Shown in pieces: positions 34,835-43,069 of a stretch of 64,000 nucleotides of DNA (the first letter of the stretch is position 1; every line of letters begins with the position of its first letter). The DNA comes from Dehalococcoidia bacterium (GTDB taxonomy: Bacteria > Chloroflexota > Dehalococcoidia > SpSt-223). The notes beneath the pieces are model-generated. The model had not been told where the DNA came from. It saw nothing but the letters and a program-made list of their open reading frames with translations, and ran no database searches. The translations under genes and the position numbers were made by a program. Location: assembly GCA_026003895.1 (NCBI GenBank), contig BPIC01000001.1:434001-498000 (forward strand). The letters run 5' to 3'.

Positions 34835-35754
34835 TGCGGGAAGAGGCCGAGCGCATCACGTGCTGGCTGAAAGGTCGGCGCGATCCGCACGGCCTGCTGC
34901 CACGCCGCTCGCGCATCGTCGCTCCGGCCTTGCCCCGCATAAACGTGGCCGAGCGCAAGCCAGAACCACGGGTCGCTCGGGTCTTGTCTGGTGGCCCGTT
35001 CGAGCAGTCGCGCCGCCTCCTGCAGATCTCCGGTCGCGCGGGCGCCCTCGGCGCGGATGGCGTTGGCGAGCGCTGTGTCAAGCGGGTGCTGGACGAGCGT
35101 GGAGACCGCCTCGGCAAGACGCCCGCTTTGCTGAAGGGCATGCGCATACTCAACGTATACATAGGGATCGTTGTCGCCTTCACCTTGCTCGATCGCACGG
35201 GCGAGGACCGCCGCCGCCTCGGCCGGGTCCCCTGCTGGGCCGAGCAGGAAGAGTCCGAGCTGACGAGTTGTCCACGAGGACGCCGGTCGAACAAGCGTCG
35301 CGAGCGTATACGCTTGGCGAGCAGCGCTCACATCACCACGGGCAACCGCCGCTTCACCTTCCCGAAGAAATCGATACGCAACGTTTGGCGCCTGTCGCCA
35401 CGCCGCAATCGCGGCGTTCTCATCACCCTGCTCCCAGGCAAGGCGAGCGGCAAGGAGCCACCCGTCGGTTGTTTCGGGAGAGCCAAGGAGTGCTGCGGCA
35501 GCTTGAATGTCCCCGTGCTCAGCAGCTTGGCGAGCCAACCACGTGCGCGAGCGCTGGTCAGACGGGTCAATCTGGACCGCCTGCTCAAACCAGCCTCGAC
35601 CACCGTGGAACACCGCAACGGCGCTCGCATTGCGAACCACGGCGCCTCCCACACTGCGCCCTGCCGCTACCACCGCAATGACGCAGGAGAGAAGGAACAG
35701 CAGAAGTGACCAGCGCACCCGCGGATGATAGCGACGTGCTGAGACGTGGATCAC
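34831..35754 (-). CDS. Membrane-anchored TPR protein
   Basis: A 307-residue protein. An N-terminal signal anchor (RWSLLLFLLSCVIAVVAAGR) is followed by about six to seven TPR-like helix pairs. Examples are GRGWFEQAVQIDPSDQRSRT, EGEAAVARGDVSAARQAYTL, ALQQSGRLAEAVSTLVQHPL and YAGQGRSDDARAAWQQAVRI. The mature part is presumably outside the inner membrane. It is translationally coupled (ATGA) to two Wzy/ligase-like genes, so it may be a scaffold or co-polymerase partner in glycan assembly, as TPR proteins are in several exopolysaccharide systems. The start is a GTG; no strong ribosome site is seen. Confidence 0.7.
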   Translation of the reverse strand: MIHVSARRYHPRVRWSLLLFLLSCVIAVVAAGRSVGGAVVRNASAVAVFHGGRGWFEQAVQIDPSDQRSRTWLARQAAEHGDIQAAAALLGSPETTDGWLLAARLAWEQGDENAAIAAWRQAPNVAYRFLREGEAAVARGDVSAARQAYTLATLVRPASSWTTRQLGLFLLGPAGDPAEAAAVLARAIEQGEGDNDPYVYVEYAHALQQSGRLAEAVSTLVQHPLDTALANAIRAEGARATGDLQEAARLLERATRQDPSDPWFWLALGHVYAGQGRSDDARAAWQQAVRIAPTFQPARDALGLFPQ

Positions 35755-36057
35755 TCTTGCGACGGTCGCCCTTCAGCAGCGCCGTTCCATCACGTCAGCC
35801 ATCGAGGCAAAGATCGCCACCGTCGTCGCCTCTCGAGTACCGGCCTGACGGGCCTGCACAGAAAAACCACTGGCGCCATCCCAGCTCACACGGGCCGGAC
35901 ACCTCGCCGTGAGCCGGCTTATGCATGAGGAACGCCTCCCCTCCCAACGCACATATGCTCGGTTCGGCGGTCACGTGCCTCCCTAAGCGCACCCCGCACC
36001 AGAACCGCAGCCCGTCGGCCGGTCGTCCGGGGTGGCACGTCTCGTCTCACGCCGAGG
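35755..36057. other. Gene-free stretch upstream of the TPR-Wzy operon
   Basis: About 300 nt between two minus-strand genes. It should contain the operon promoter, but no convincing -10/-35 pair or hairpin was found. Confidence 0.4.
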
Positions 36058-37044
36058 CTACCCGACGCTCGCTGCTTGGCGGAGCTTCGCCGCGACCTGT
36101 CCCTCAACCCAGTCATACAGGCGGGCCAAGCCATCCTCAAGCTTCACCTCGGGCTCCCAGCCAAGGACCTGACGCAGCCGGGTGTTGTCGGAGTTACGAC
36201 CGCGCACCCCTTGTGGTCCGGGGATGTGCTTTGGACGAACCTTGATGCCCGCGTGATTGGAGACGATCGCAAGCAATTCATTGATCGTCACCATTCGGTC
36301 CGAACCGATGTTGAGTGGCTCGCCGTAGTCGCTGTGCATCAGCCGGAAGATCCCTTCGAGGCAGTCATCAACATAGCAGAACGAGCGTGTCTGTTCGCCA
36401 TCTCCCCACACTTCAACCTCGGGGTTTCCAGTGAGCTTCGCGATCGCTACCTTCCGGGCGATTGCGGCGGGCGCCTTTTCGCGGCCACCGTCCCACGTAC
36501 CCAGTGGACCGAAGATGTTGTGAAAGCGAGCAATCCGTGTTTCGATGCGTCCTTCTTCACGGTAGTGCTGGCACAGCCGCTCCGCCATGAGCTTCTCCCA
36601 GCCGTAGGCGTCCTGCGGCGCCGCTGGGTACGCATCTTCTTCCCGTAATCCCGGGATTTCTGCTTCCAGTTGACGATACTCGGGATAGACACAAGCCGAC
36701 GAGGCGTAGAACAGCCTCGAGGCGCCGTTTTCGGCGGCGGTGTCGAGGGTGAAGATATCGATCAAGCTATTGTCACGAAGGATCGTCGCGTGGTTGCTCG
36801 AGATGTAGCCCATGCCACCCATATCGGCGGCAAGCGCATACACCTCATCGACGTGGGCGGTGGCAACCCGGCAATTGTCGCGAGAGCGCAAGTCAAGGGT
36901 CAGGAACTCATCGGCGGGTGATGGCTCGTAGAGCGGCGAATGAAGATCGACACCGCGTACCCAATACCCACGCGCCTTCAAGTAGCCCACCAAGTGGTGA
37001 CCAATGAACCCGCCTGCGCCAGTCACAACCGCACGAAGCGCCAT
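36058..37044 (-). CDS. NAD-dependent epimerase, GDP-mannose 3,5-epimerase-like
   Basis: A short-chain (extended SDR) nucleotide-sugar epimerase of 328 residues. The NAD-binding motif is VVTGAGGFIGHHLVGYLKAR. The segment ALAADMGGMGYISSNHATIL is a hallmark of GDP-mannose 3,5-epimerases. The Ser-Tyr-x3-Lys catalytic set is in LFYASSACVYPEYRQLE and QDAYGWEKLMAERLC (Tyr and Lys of YGWEK). Substrate-loop residues appear in NIFGPLGTWDGGREKAPAAI. The start is 37044 with a GGGAG ribosome site; the longer frame upstream has no homology. It would make GDP-L-galactose or GDP-gulose-type donors for the glycan. The name is by homology; the substrate is not proven. Confidence 0.83.
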   Translation of the reverse strand: MALRAVVTGAGGFIGHHLVGYLKARGYWVRGVDLHSPLYEPSPADEFLTLDLRSRDNCRVATAHVDEVYALAADMGGMGYISSNHATILRDNSLIDIFTLDTAAENGASRLFYASSACVYPEYRQLEAEIPGLREEDAYPAAPQDAYGWEKLMAERLCQHYREEGRIETRIARFHNIFGPLGTWDGGREKAPAAIARKVAIAKLTGNPEVEVWGDGEQTRSFCYVDDCLEGIFRLMHSDYGEPLNIGSDRMVTINELLAIVSNHAGIKVRPKHIPGPQGVRGRNSDNTRLRQVLGWEPEVKLEDGLARLYDWVEGQVAAKLRQAASVG

Positions 37045-37420
37045 GCTGCTCCCTCGTCTGCCAGTCATCGCTTGCAGGTTCGCGGGCGTGCCCGCCATCG
37101 CCAACCAAGCGACGAGCAAGGATAGCAGATCATGCTCACCATCAGGTGCCCAGCCGAGCGAAGAGAGGCGTGTTACCACTGATCAGTCAGCCTGCCTCCT
37201 TGATTTCAGGATGCGCCCGCCTACATCAGCAGCTCACTTCTCGTTCGAGGCTTGCTCTTATCAACGGCCGAGCCGTTCCGGGAGCGCAACACGCCGAAGG
37301 AGTCAGGCAGTGCAATCACCCGTCCACCGGTTCGGTAGCCGACGTCGTCTCCATCGACTAGAATGCTCAGCAACGCAACGCAGTCCGCGACGTGGTCGCA
37401 CGATTAAGGTAAGCCCCTGC
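37045..37420. promoter_or_regulatory. Divergent promoter region, epimerase and Wzz-like genes
   Basis: This 376-nt gap lies between divergent genes. A TATCCT hexamer on the minus strand (37124-37119) and a TAGAAT hexamer on the plus strand (37359-37364) are candidate -10 boxes. Matching -35 boxes are weak and no operator palindrome was seen. Confidence 0.35.
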
Positions 37421-38929
37421 ATGGCGCTCCAACAGGCCATCGCAATCGAAGGCCGCCAACTCTCTATCGATATCGGCCTCGTCTGGCGGTCGATCTGGCG
37501 TGGACGTTGGACGATCCTCGCATGTGTCACGATCGCTGCGGTGATTGGGGGAGTGGCGAGTCCAGTCGTGCGGCTGCTGATGCCGCAGTACAGCGCCGAC
37601 GCCCAGGTTGTGCTCACCGGCTCGAAATATCGCCTGGAACTCGATCCGAAGTTCACGACCGTCGACATTTTGTCTGCGAACGTCGCGACGGTGAGTCGCG
37701 CAGAGGAGTATCGTGCCATTGTCAGCAGCCAGCAGACCCGCGCGCTCGCGCTTCAAAGGGCGGCTGCGCTGACAGGTCAAGGGACGGGCCAACGAGAGGC
37801 CATCGAGCGCGCGTCGGTTCAGCCCCAAATCCGAGGGAATCTGATTACGCTTCGCGCGGTCGCGGCCTCGCCGGAGCTGGCTGCGCTGGTCGCCAAGGTC
37901 TACGCTGACGCGGTGGTCACGCGAGTGGACGAGGTATATGCCACCACGGAGCAAGATCTCAAGCTCCTGGAAGCGCGACTCGCGGAGGCGGTTGCCGCCA
38001 ATGAGGCAGCAGAAGCGGCCGTTATTCGCTTTCTCGAAACCTCGCCGCTAGCGCTCCTGACCCAACGGATCGACCAGCAGAAGCAACTGCTCGAGACGCT
38101 GAGTGTCGAGCGCCGCGCTGCGATCGAGAGTGAAGTTGGGCGGTCCTATGCGCTGCTCGGCAAGCTCGACGAACTTCGCCGGAATGGGCTTGCGCTCCGG
38201 GAGCAGGTCCGCGCCGGCAATCAGTCAGCCGCCAGCCGTTCGGCTGCCGCGGTCTCGCTCTTTTTGCTGCAGCGCGATCTCACCCTCTTGAGCGCCCCGA
38301 GCAGTGAGCGCCGAAGCTCGTCGGAAACACCGGCTGAGCGTTCTGAGCGGTCTGAGTTGCCATCGACCGTCTTCCAAGTCGACTTGACTGCCCTGACTGG
38401 GCAGGCAGTGAGTCCCGAGACTCTTCTCGCCGACGTCGAGTCTTTTCTCACCCGTGTTGAGCAGCGACGGACCGAGGTGCTCGATACGATCGCAGCAAGC
38501 GCCACCACGCTCGCGGCGTTGCCAAGCGCAGACTCTCAGCCCTTCGCGGTTGGGCAGCTCGGCGAGCGCGACGCCGAGTTACGTGGAGCAATCGCCGCGC
38601 TCAGCGCGGACCTTGCTCGCAAGGACGCGGAGCGCCAGGCTGCCCAGTATCGCCTCGATGCGCTTACGAATGACGCGAAGCTCACCCGCGAAGCGCGGTC
38701 CGCGCTTGCCGCGAAAGTGCAGGAAACGCTGATTGCTGCCGCCTCATCGGGTCGCGCGGTTGTTGTCTCAATCTCTGATCCCGTCGATGCGTGGCCGCCC
38801 CTCTGGACGTGGGCGGCCAGCGGCGCCGCCGTCGGCCTCATCCTCGGCACAGTTCTCGTCGCCGTTCGCGCGATCACCGAGCGACGAGAAGCGGACACCA
38901 GCTCCCGAAGTCGGCGATCAATCGGCTAA
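37421..38929 (+). CDS. Wzz-like chain-length/polysaccharide co-polymerase protein
   Basis: About 502 residues with the classical layout of a polysaccharide co-polymerase. An N-terminal membrane helix (RWTILACVTIAAVIGGVASP) follows the cytoplasmic head containing SIDIGLVWRSIWRGRW, then a long outer coiled-coil region (about residues 170-460, for example LKLLEARLAEAVAANEAAEA). The second membrane helix near the C-terminus is LWTWAASGAAVGLILGTVLV, preceded by VVVSISDPVDAWPP, which supplies the Pro-rich motif. No tyrosine kinase domain is attached. It should set glycan chain length together with the Wzy-like proteins nearby. The ATG has no strong ribosome site. Confidence 0.8.
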   Translation: MALQQAIAIEGRQLSIDIGLVWRSIWRGRWTILACVTIAAVIGGVASPVVRLLMPQYSADAQVVLTGSKYRLELDPKFTTVDILSANVATVSRAEEYRAIVSSQQTRALALQRAAALTGQGTGQREAIERASVQPQIRGNLITLRAVAASPELAALVAKVYADAVVTRVDEVYATTEQDLKLLEARLAEAVAANEAAEAAVIRFLETSPLALLTQRIDQQKQLLETLSVERRAAIESEVGRSYALLGKLDELRRNGLALREQVRAGNQSAASRSAAAVSLFLLQRDLTLLSAPSSERRSSSETPAERSERSELPSTVFQVDLTALTGQAVSPETLLADVESFLTRVEQRRTEVLDTIAASATTLAALPSADSQPFAVGQLGERDAELRGAIAALSADLARKDAERQAAQYRLDALTNDAKLTREARSALAAKVQETLIAAASSGRAVVVSISDPVDAWPPLWTWAASGAAVGLILGTVLVAVRAITERREADTSSRSRRSIG

Positions 38930-38932
38930 GGA

Positions 38933-39129
38933 TGCTCAGAATCGAGACGCTGGCCACGATGGTGGAGGAAGACCAAGTACGCACGCCAGTCGACGTGGTT
39001 TTCCCGTCGCAGTACGGGCCCGTCTTGGGAGGCGAGCGTGGGCCTGACCTCGGCCCCTCCGAGAAAAGCGAACGAGCGGGTGAGGTTTATCAATGGCTCG
39101 TCTGGTGGCTGTACGCCGCGACCGAATGA
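38933..39129 (+). CDS. Possible small protein overlapping methyltransferase start
   Basis: An about 65-residue frame from ATG 38933, 3 nt after the Wzz-like stop, ends in QWLVWWLYAATE. Its stop overlaps the ATG at 39126 as ATGA, the same coupling style used elsewhere in the window, and third positions are mostly G/C. No family is recognised and no ribosome site is evident. It could be a real small gene or read-through of a decayed region. Confidence 0.3.
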
Positions 39130-39914
39130 AGCAGTAGAACAGCGTCCGCAGCTGGCTCCGGAGTCGCCTGACTCGCAGTTGGATCCATCCGCGGCGTCTC
39201 GGCGCGTGGTATCAAGAGCAGGCTTTCCTCCACGCTCTCCCACAAGATAGGCTGCTTGGCCGCCTGATCGACATCGGGTGCGGCCGTTGACCCTACGAGG
39301 CAGTGCTGCGCGAACGCGGCGCTGACTACCTCGGCCCTGACCTTCCCGACCGAGACACTGGTGCCCGAGGACCTGATCGTTTCGCAGATGCTTGTGCGAT
39401 ACCCATGCGGAGCAAGACGGCAAATACCGTCCTCTGCACCGAAGTCCTCGAGCATGTGGGCGATCCCGATCGCTTGTTACGAGAGATTCGCCGGGTGATG
39501 ATGGACAGCGGAACACTCATCCTCTCGGCGCCGTTCTTTGAACCTCTCCACGAAGAGCCGTATGACTTCACTCGATTTACGGCCTATGGACTTCGCACAT
39601 TTGTCGAACGCGCCGGCTTTCGGGTGCTTCGGGTCTCGGCTCGTGGAGGATGGTGGTCGGTCGTTCTTTGTTCGCTGGTTGGCCAAGCCCTCTACGATGC
39701 GGTGGCACCGCGACGCGGCGTCCGCCGCCGAACCTCAGCCATCGTGGTAGTGCTCCCAATGATCACCGGGCTCCAACTCCTTGCGCTCCTACTCGACCGC
39801 CTGTTGCCGGTCGGCCGAGTCGTGATTGGACACCTCGTGGTAGCGGAGCCCGATCAGGGAGCGGACCGCGGCGCCCGACTCCCGAATGCTGACTGGCGAG
39901 CGCCGAACGGTTGA
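39126..39914 (+). pseudogene. SAM methyltransferase with two in-frame stop codons
   Basis: A class I methyltransferase (Methyltransf_11 type). From ATG 39126 the frame reads MKQ, then TAG (39135-39137), then continues as WLRSRLTRSWIHPRRLGAWY and RLIDIGCGR. It meets TGA (39288-39290) exactly within SAM motif I and resumes PYEAVLRERGADYLGPDLPD. Later motifs are intact: VLCTEVLEHVGDPDRLLREI and GTLILSAPFFEPLHEEPYDF. C-terminal hydrophobic helices follow (VVVLPMITGLQLLALLLDRL). Apart from the two nonsense codons, the frame is uninterrupted for about 260 codons. It is either a recent pseudogene or carries base errors. A fragment starting at GTG 39303 would lack the SAM-binding loop. The neighbouring genes suggest a role in glycan methylation. 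Confidence 0.65.
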
Positions 39915-39962
39915 GCTGACTCTGCGCTCAAATCGAGCCGCTCCACGTTTTGGTTGGCTGCG

Positions 39963-41171
39963 TCACTGGGTGCTGTCGTCATCCAATGACGCCTGAGCAC
40001 GTGATGTTCCCGTGTAGCTGGGTCGGCCCAACGCAACCGACTCAAGCACTGCGAGGGTCGCTTCTGCGCTGCGAGACCAGCGGTACTGTGCCGCGCGCTC
40101 TCGACCGCGGGCGGTCAGTCTCGATCGTTCCTGTTCATCAAAGAGGCCACGCTCGAGTCCTGCAGCGATGGACGCCGGGTCTTTCGGATCCACCAAGATC
40201 GCGGCGTCTCCGGCGAGCTCCGCCAGGCTGCTGCAATTGGAGGTTACGACCGGACAGCCGCACGCCATCGCCTCGAGAACTGGGTAGCCGAAGGTCTCGG
40301 ATAACGATGGGATGACAGCAAGTGCTGCCTGTCGGTAGAGGGGCGCCGCATGACGGACACGTCCAGCGATAATCACATCGTCGCTGACGCCAAGGGAGTG
40401 TGCCGCCTCGCGCAGCGTCGCAAACGAAATGCCCGCCTCGCTGCCCACGAGGAGGAGCACGTGGTTGGTGGGATGTGCCCGTTTCAGATTTGCGAATGCC
40501 TCAATCAACCGCAGATGGTTCTTGTAGGGGTAGGTCGCTGAGACATAGAGGATGAATGGTCGTCCTCCGGTTAGGTAGTCACCTTCCCCGCTCGGACCTC
40601 GCCCTTCTGCAACCTCCCACACGTCGTCGGAGAGTCCATGTGGGATGATAGCGACCTTGTCGGGTCGGACCCTCGTCCAGCGGATGAGGTCCGCGCGAGC
40701 GCTTTCGGAGAACGTGACTACCCGTGCTGATCGCTGGACTGACCACCGCACGAATCGGCGCAAATACGCCGTTCGCAGCACCCCGAGGTCGGTGTCGGGG
40801 TCAAAAAATTGCAAGAATTGAACCGCGAGCACAACTGACGGTCGAACGAGCAAAGGCGCGACCGTGGCCGTGGCGAAAAAGACATCGAGGCGGCTCTGGT
40901 TCAGAACGTGCACATACCGAGACTGCTGATAGACTACTCGGAGTAATTTGTTCTTCGGCACACCGGGGAGGCGAACGACGTCGATGGCGGGAGGGACCGC
41001 GCCGTCGTAGAGGTCATCGGCCCAATCGGGCGTGAACACAATGAACCGGTGGTCCGGCCGCTGGCGCGCGAACTCGCGGGTCAGCGCTTGGAGATAGAGG
41101 CGCATGCCGCCCGGTGCATTTCGGGCCGTCGATTCACCGGTCGAAACATTATCAATTCCGATCGTCAGCAC
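39963..41171 (-). CDS. Glycosyltransferase family 4 (GT-B)
   Basis: A 402-residue GT4 enzyme. The N-terminal half opens MLTIGIDNVSTGESTARNAP, with GGMRLYLQALTREFARQRPD as the usual glycine-rich acceptor loop. The C-terminal half has FILYVSATYPYKNHLRLIEA, LLLVGSEAGISFATLREAAH and the E-x7-E segment PSLSETFGYPVLEAMACGCP, then VVTSNCSSLAELAGDAAILV. This set is complete and typical of mannosyl/rhamnosyl-type transferases. It lies 7 nt downstream of the next GT4 stop on the same strand, so the pair forms one operon. It is convergent with the broken methyltransferase. Confidence 0.88.
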   Translation of the reverse strand: MLTIGIDNVSTGESTARNAPGGMRLYLQALTREFARQRPDHRFIVFTPDWADDLYDGAVPPAIDVVRLPGVPKNKLLRVVYQQSRYVHVLNQSRLDVFFATATVAPLLVRPSVVLAVQFLQFFDPDTDLGVLRTAYLRRFVRWSVQRSARVVTFSESARADLIRWTRVRPDKVAIIPHGLSDDVWEVAEGRGPSGEGDYLTGGRPFILYVSATYPYKNHLRLIEAFANLKRAHPTNHVLLLVGSEAGISFATLREAAHSLGVSDDVIIAGRVRHAAPLYRQAALAVIPSLSETFGYPVLEAMACGCPVVTSNCSSLAELAGDAAILVDPKDPASIAAGLERGLFDEQERSRLTARGRERAAQYRWSRSAEATLAVLESVALGRPSYTGTSRAQASLDDDSTQ

Positions 41172-41178
41172 GCCAGCC

Positions 41179-42405
41179 TCATGGGAGGTCGCCGTTCAGG
41201 AGGGCGCGATACGCGTCCACCGTGCGAGCGGCGATCACGTCGTTCGTGTAGTGACTGGCGACTCGCGCCTGTCCGGCTTGTCCGGCGGCGAGCCGCAATG
41301 CCGGGTCGTGGCGCATCCGGTCAATCATGCGAGCGAGCGCGACCGGGTTCCGCTCAGGAAAGATGAGGGCTGGGTCTCCGATAACCTCAGGGATCGCGCC
41401 GGAGCTTGATCCGATCGTAGGCACGCCGGCCGCCATCGCTTCGATCAGCACCCGCCCGAACTGTTCGGCCCACAGCGGCGTGGTGCGCGACGGGAGAACC
41501 AAGAGGTCCGCCAGCTCATAGAACGGCTGGACGGCGTCGCGCCCGCCGGGAGAAACCACGAGAACCCGTGGGCTCTGGGCGAGCAGCGCCGCTTTCATTG
41601 GACCATTACCAACACAGACCAGCCGAGCGGGTGGTCCGGTTTCGTCCAGCAGGGAGAGCGCGGCGAGCAGGTCGTCGAGCCCCTTCTCGGGCACCAAGCG
41701 CCCCGCATACAGGACAATGAACTCGTCCGCCGCAAGGCCATACGCTCTGCGGAGGGAGCGCCGCGTTTCGGGTGAGGGCGTCCGGATCCATGTGCGGTCC
41801 ACGCCATAGGCAGGGAGCACCATGACCCGCTCGGCTGGGACACCTTCGCGAACGAGCAGCTCGCGCCCGGCTTGATTGCCTGCGAGGAAGAGCGCAATCC
41901 GTGGTCTGGCAACCAGTGTCAATAGCCGGAGCAGCCCCGCTTTCCAACCGGCAAATGGGAGGTTGTTCCAGAAAAAGACCACGACCGCTGCGTGCGGTGC
42001 TAAGAGCCGTCGTTGGACAAGTGCTTGAAGGACAGGAAAGCTTTCGATCTCGTTCTCAACATGGATGATGTCTGGTTTGAATTGCCGCATGCCAAGGTCA
42101 ATACTCGGTAGAACCCATCGTGTTGACGAGCGCCGACCAGCGGGGAACCAGATTGGATAGGTTGCAACTTCATAGCCGTCGCCGTCGGGTCTCACGATCG
42201 GGGCGCTGAAGGTACTTGGGAAGCGCTTGGGCAGGCAAAGGCGCAGCGTGACTTCGCTGGCGAGAGCGCGGAGCTTGCCTTCATAGCCACCTTCGAGATA
42301 GGAGTGGCTGACAAGCAGCACCCGCGGCGAGCGGCGGTCTGGGTTCAGGCCGGATCGTGATGCCTCCGGCGAGGAGTCAGCCGCCGGCGAGTCGAGTGAC
42401 GGCAT
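41179..42405 (-). CDS. Glycosyltransferase family 4 (GT-B)
   Basis: A GT4 enzyme of about 408 residues from the chosen start. A Pro/Ser-rich leader precedes RVLLVSHSYLEGGYEGKLRA. The C-terminal half has FIVLYAGRLVPEKGLDDLLA, VCVGNGPMKAALLAQSP, the E-x7-E-type PLWAEQFGRVLIEAMAAGVP and TIGSSSGAIPEVIGDPALIF. The start at 42405 is preferred because a TATAAT box lies on the minus strand at 42477-42472, which would place the message start downstream of the longer frame's ATG. It belongs with the GT4 that follows it. The CRISPR region begins just upstream. Confidence 0.86.
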   Translation of the reverse strand: MPSLDSPAADSSPEASRSGLNPDRRSPRVLLVSHSYLEGGYEGKLRALASEVTLRLCLPKRFPSTFSAPIVRPDGDGYEVATYPIWFPAGRRSSTRWVLPSIDLGMRQFKPDIIHVENEIESFPVLQALVQRRLLAPHAAVVVFFWNNLPFAGWKAGLLRLLTLVARPRIALFLAGNQAGRELLVREGVPAERVMVLPAYGVDRTWIRTPSPETRRSLRRAYGLAADEFIVLYAGRLVPEKGLDDLLAALSLLDETGPPARLVCVGNGPMKAALLAQSPRVLVVSPGGRDAVQPFYELADLLVLPSRTTPLWAEQFGRVLIEAMAAGVPTIGSSSGAIPEVIGDPALIFPERNPVALARMIDRMRHDPALRLAAGQAGQARVASHYTNDVIAARTVDAYRALLNGDLP

Positions 42406-42471
42406 CAATGCGGAACTCCGATTGCCTGGCTGCGGGGTGGTGTCGGTGGTCGATGGTCTTCGTGGTGGCAG

Positions 42472-42477
42472 ATTATA
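42472..42477 (-). promoter_or_regulatory. -10 element TATAAT for the GT4 pair
   Basis: A perfect TATAAT on the minus strand, about 67 nt before the chosen GT4 start. The -35 region is not conserved. Confidence 0.45.
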
Positions 42478-42545
42478 GCGACTGACCGTGGGGCGCTGCG
42501 GCTGGAGGCTCTGCACCTGTCACAATGGGGTATCGCCGTTGGGTC

Positions 42546-42581
42546 GTTTCAATCCTCACTCATCACGAAGGTGGATGCACT
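42546..42581. repeat. Isolated decayed CRISPR repeat
   Basis: 36 nt matching the array repeat at 30 of 36 positions (differences at positions 15, 18, 26, 30, 35 and 36). It lies 488 nt outside the array's first repeat. Its hairpin would carry two mismatches. It marks the old end of a formerly longer array. Confidence 0.75.
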
Positions 42582-42834
42582 CTTCGAGCTTCCGGGCTTC
42601 GAGCGGCGGGCGGGCATACGGAACGCCAGCTTTTGCAAAAAGCTCCTCACGCTCGCGCTTCCATTGCTCGAAGTTAAGCCCGGTTGTACGCTCAAAGAGT
42701 TCGATATCACGTGGCAGATAATCTTGCGTTCTTTTCGGCCAATCGGCGTTGACCGGGTCGGCATCAACGTCGATCACCGGCAACACCTCTTCGAGCTCCT
42801 CATAAAGCTCGTCGTCATCCATCAAAGGAGCCAC
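42556..42834 (-). CDS. Small acidic protein ending inside a CRISPR-like repeat
   Basis: About 92 residues from GTG 42834, which follows AGGGGTG; ATG 42822 is an alternative. The N-terminus is strongly acidic (MDDDELYEELEEVLPVIDVD), followed by a helical part with LPRDIELFERTTGLNFEQWK and KREREELFAKAGVPYARPPL. No family is recognised. The last eight codons (ECIHLRDE) and the stop are supplied by the decayed repeat at 42546-42581. A TATAAT box sits about 50 nt upstream on the same strand. Size, acidity and short promoter distance would fit an antitoxin or a small regulatory or inhibitor protein, but no partner is visible. Its position between a decayed repeat and the trailer end of the array makes it notable. 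Confidence 0.55.
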   Translation of the reverse strand: MAPLMDDDELYEELEEVLPVIDVDADPVNADWPKRTQDYLPRDIELFERTTGLNFEQWKREREELFAKAGVPYARPPLEARKLEECIHLRDE

Positions 42835-42883
42835 ACTTTCACCCCTCGTCGAGCACTCGACGCTCAGCCAGACCGTCTCCTGC

Positions 42884-42889
42884 ATTATA
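42884..42889 (-). promoter_or_regulatory. -10 element TATAAT for the small acidic gene
   Basis: A perfect TATAAT on the minus strand about 50 nt before GTG 42834. No consensus -35 is seen at the expected distance. Confidence 0.45.
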
Positions 42890-43069
42890 CCCGATTCGCT
42901 GACACTGCGGTACAGTCCGCCCCCGTCCACTATCGCACACTGGTCTCGATTGTCGATGCCTCAATGGCTGTGCCGCAGTATCCGGCGGCGGGACGCAACG
43001 CCAAGCCGAGCGCTCGGGGCGATTGTAGCGCGCAGGTGCCGCGCCGCGCTCGATGGCCCAGGCCGAGCC

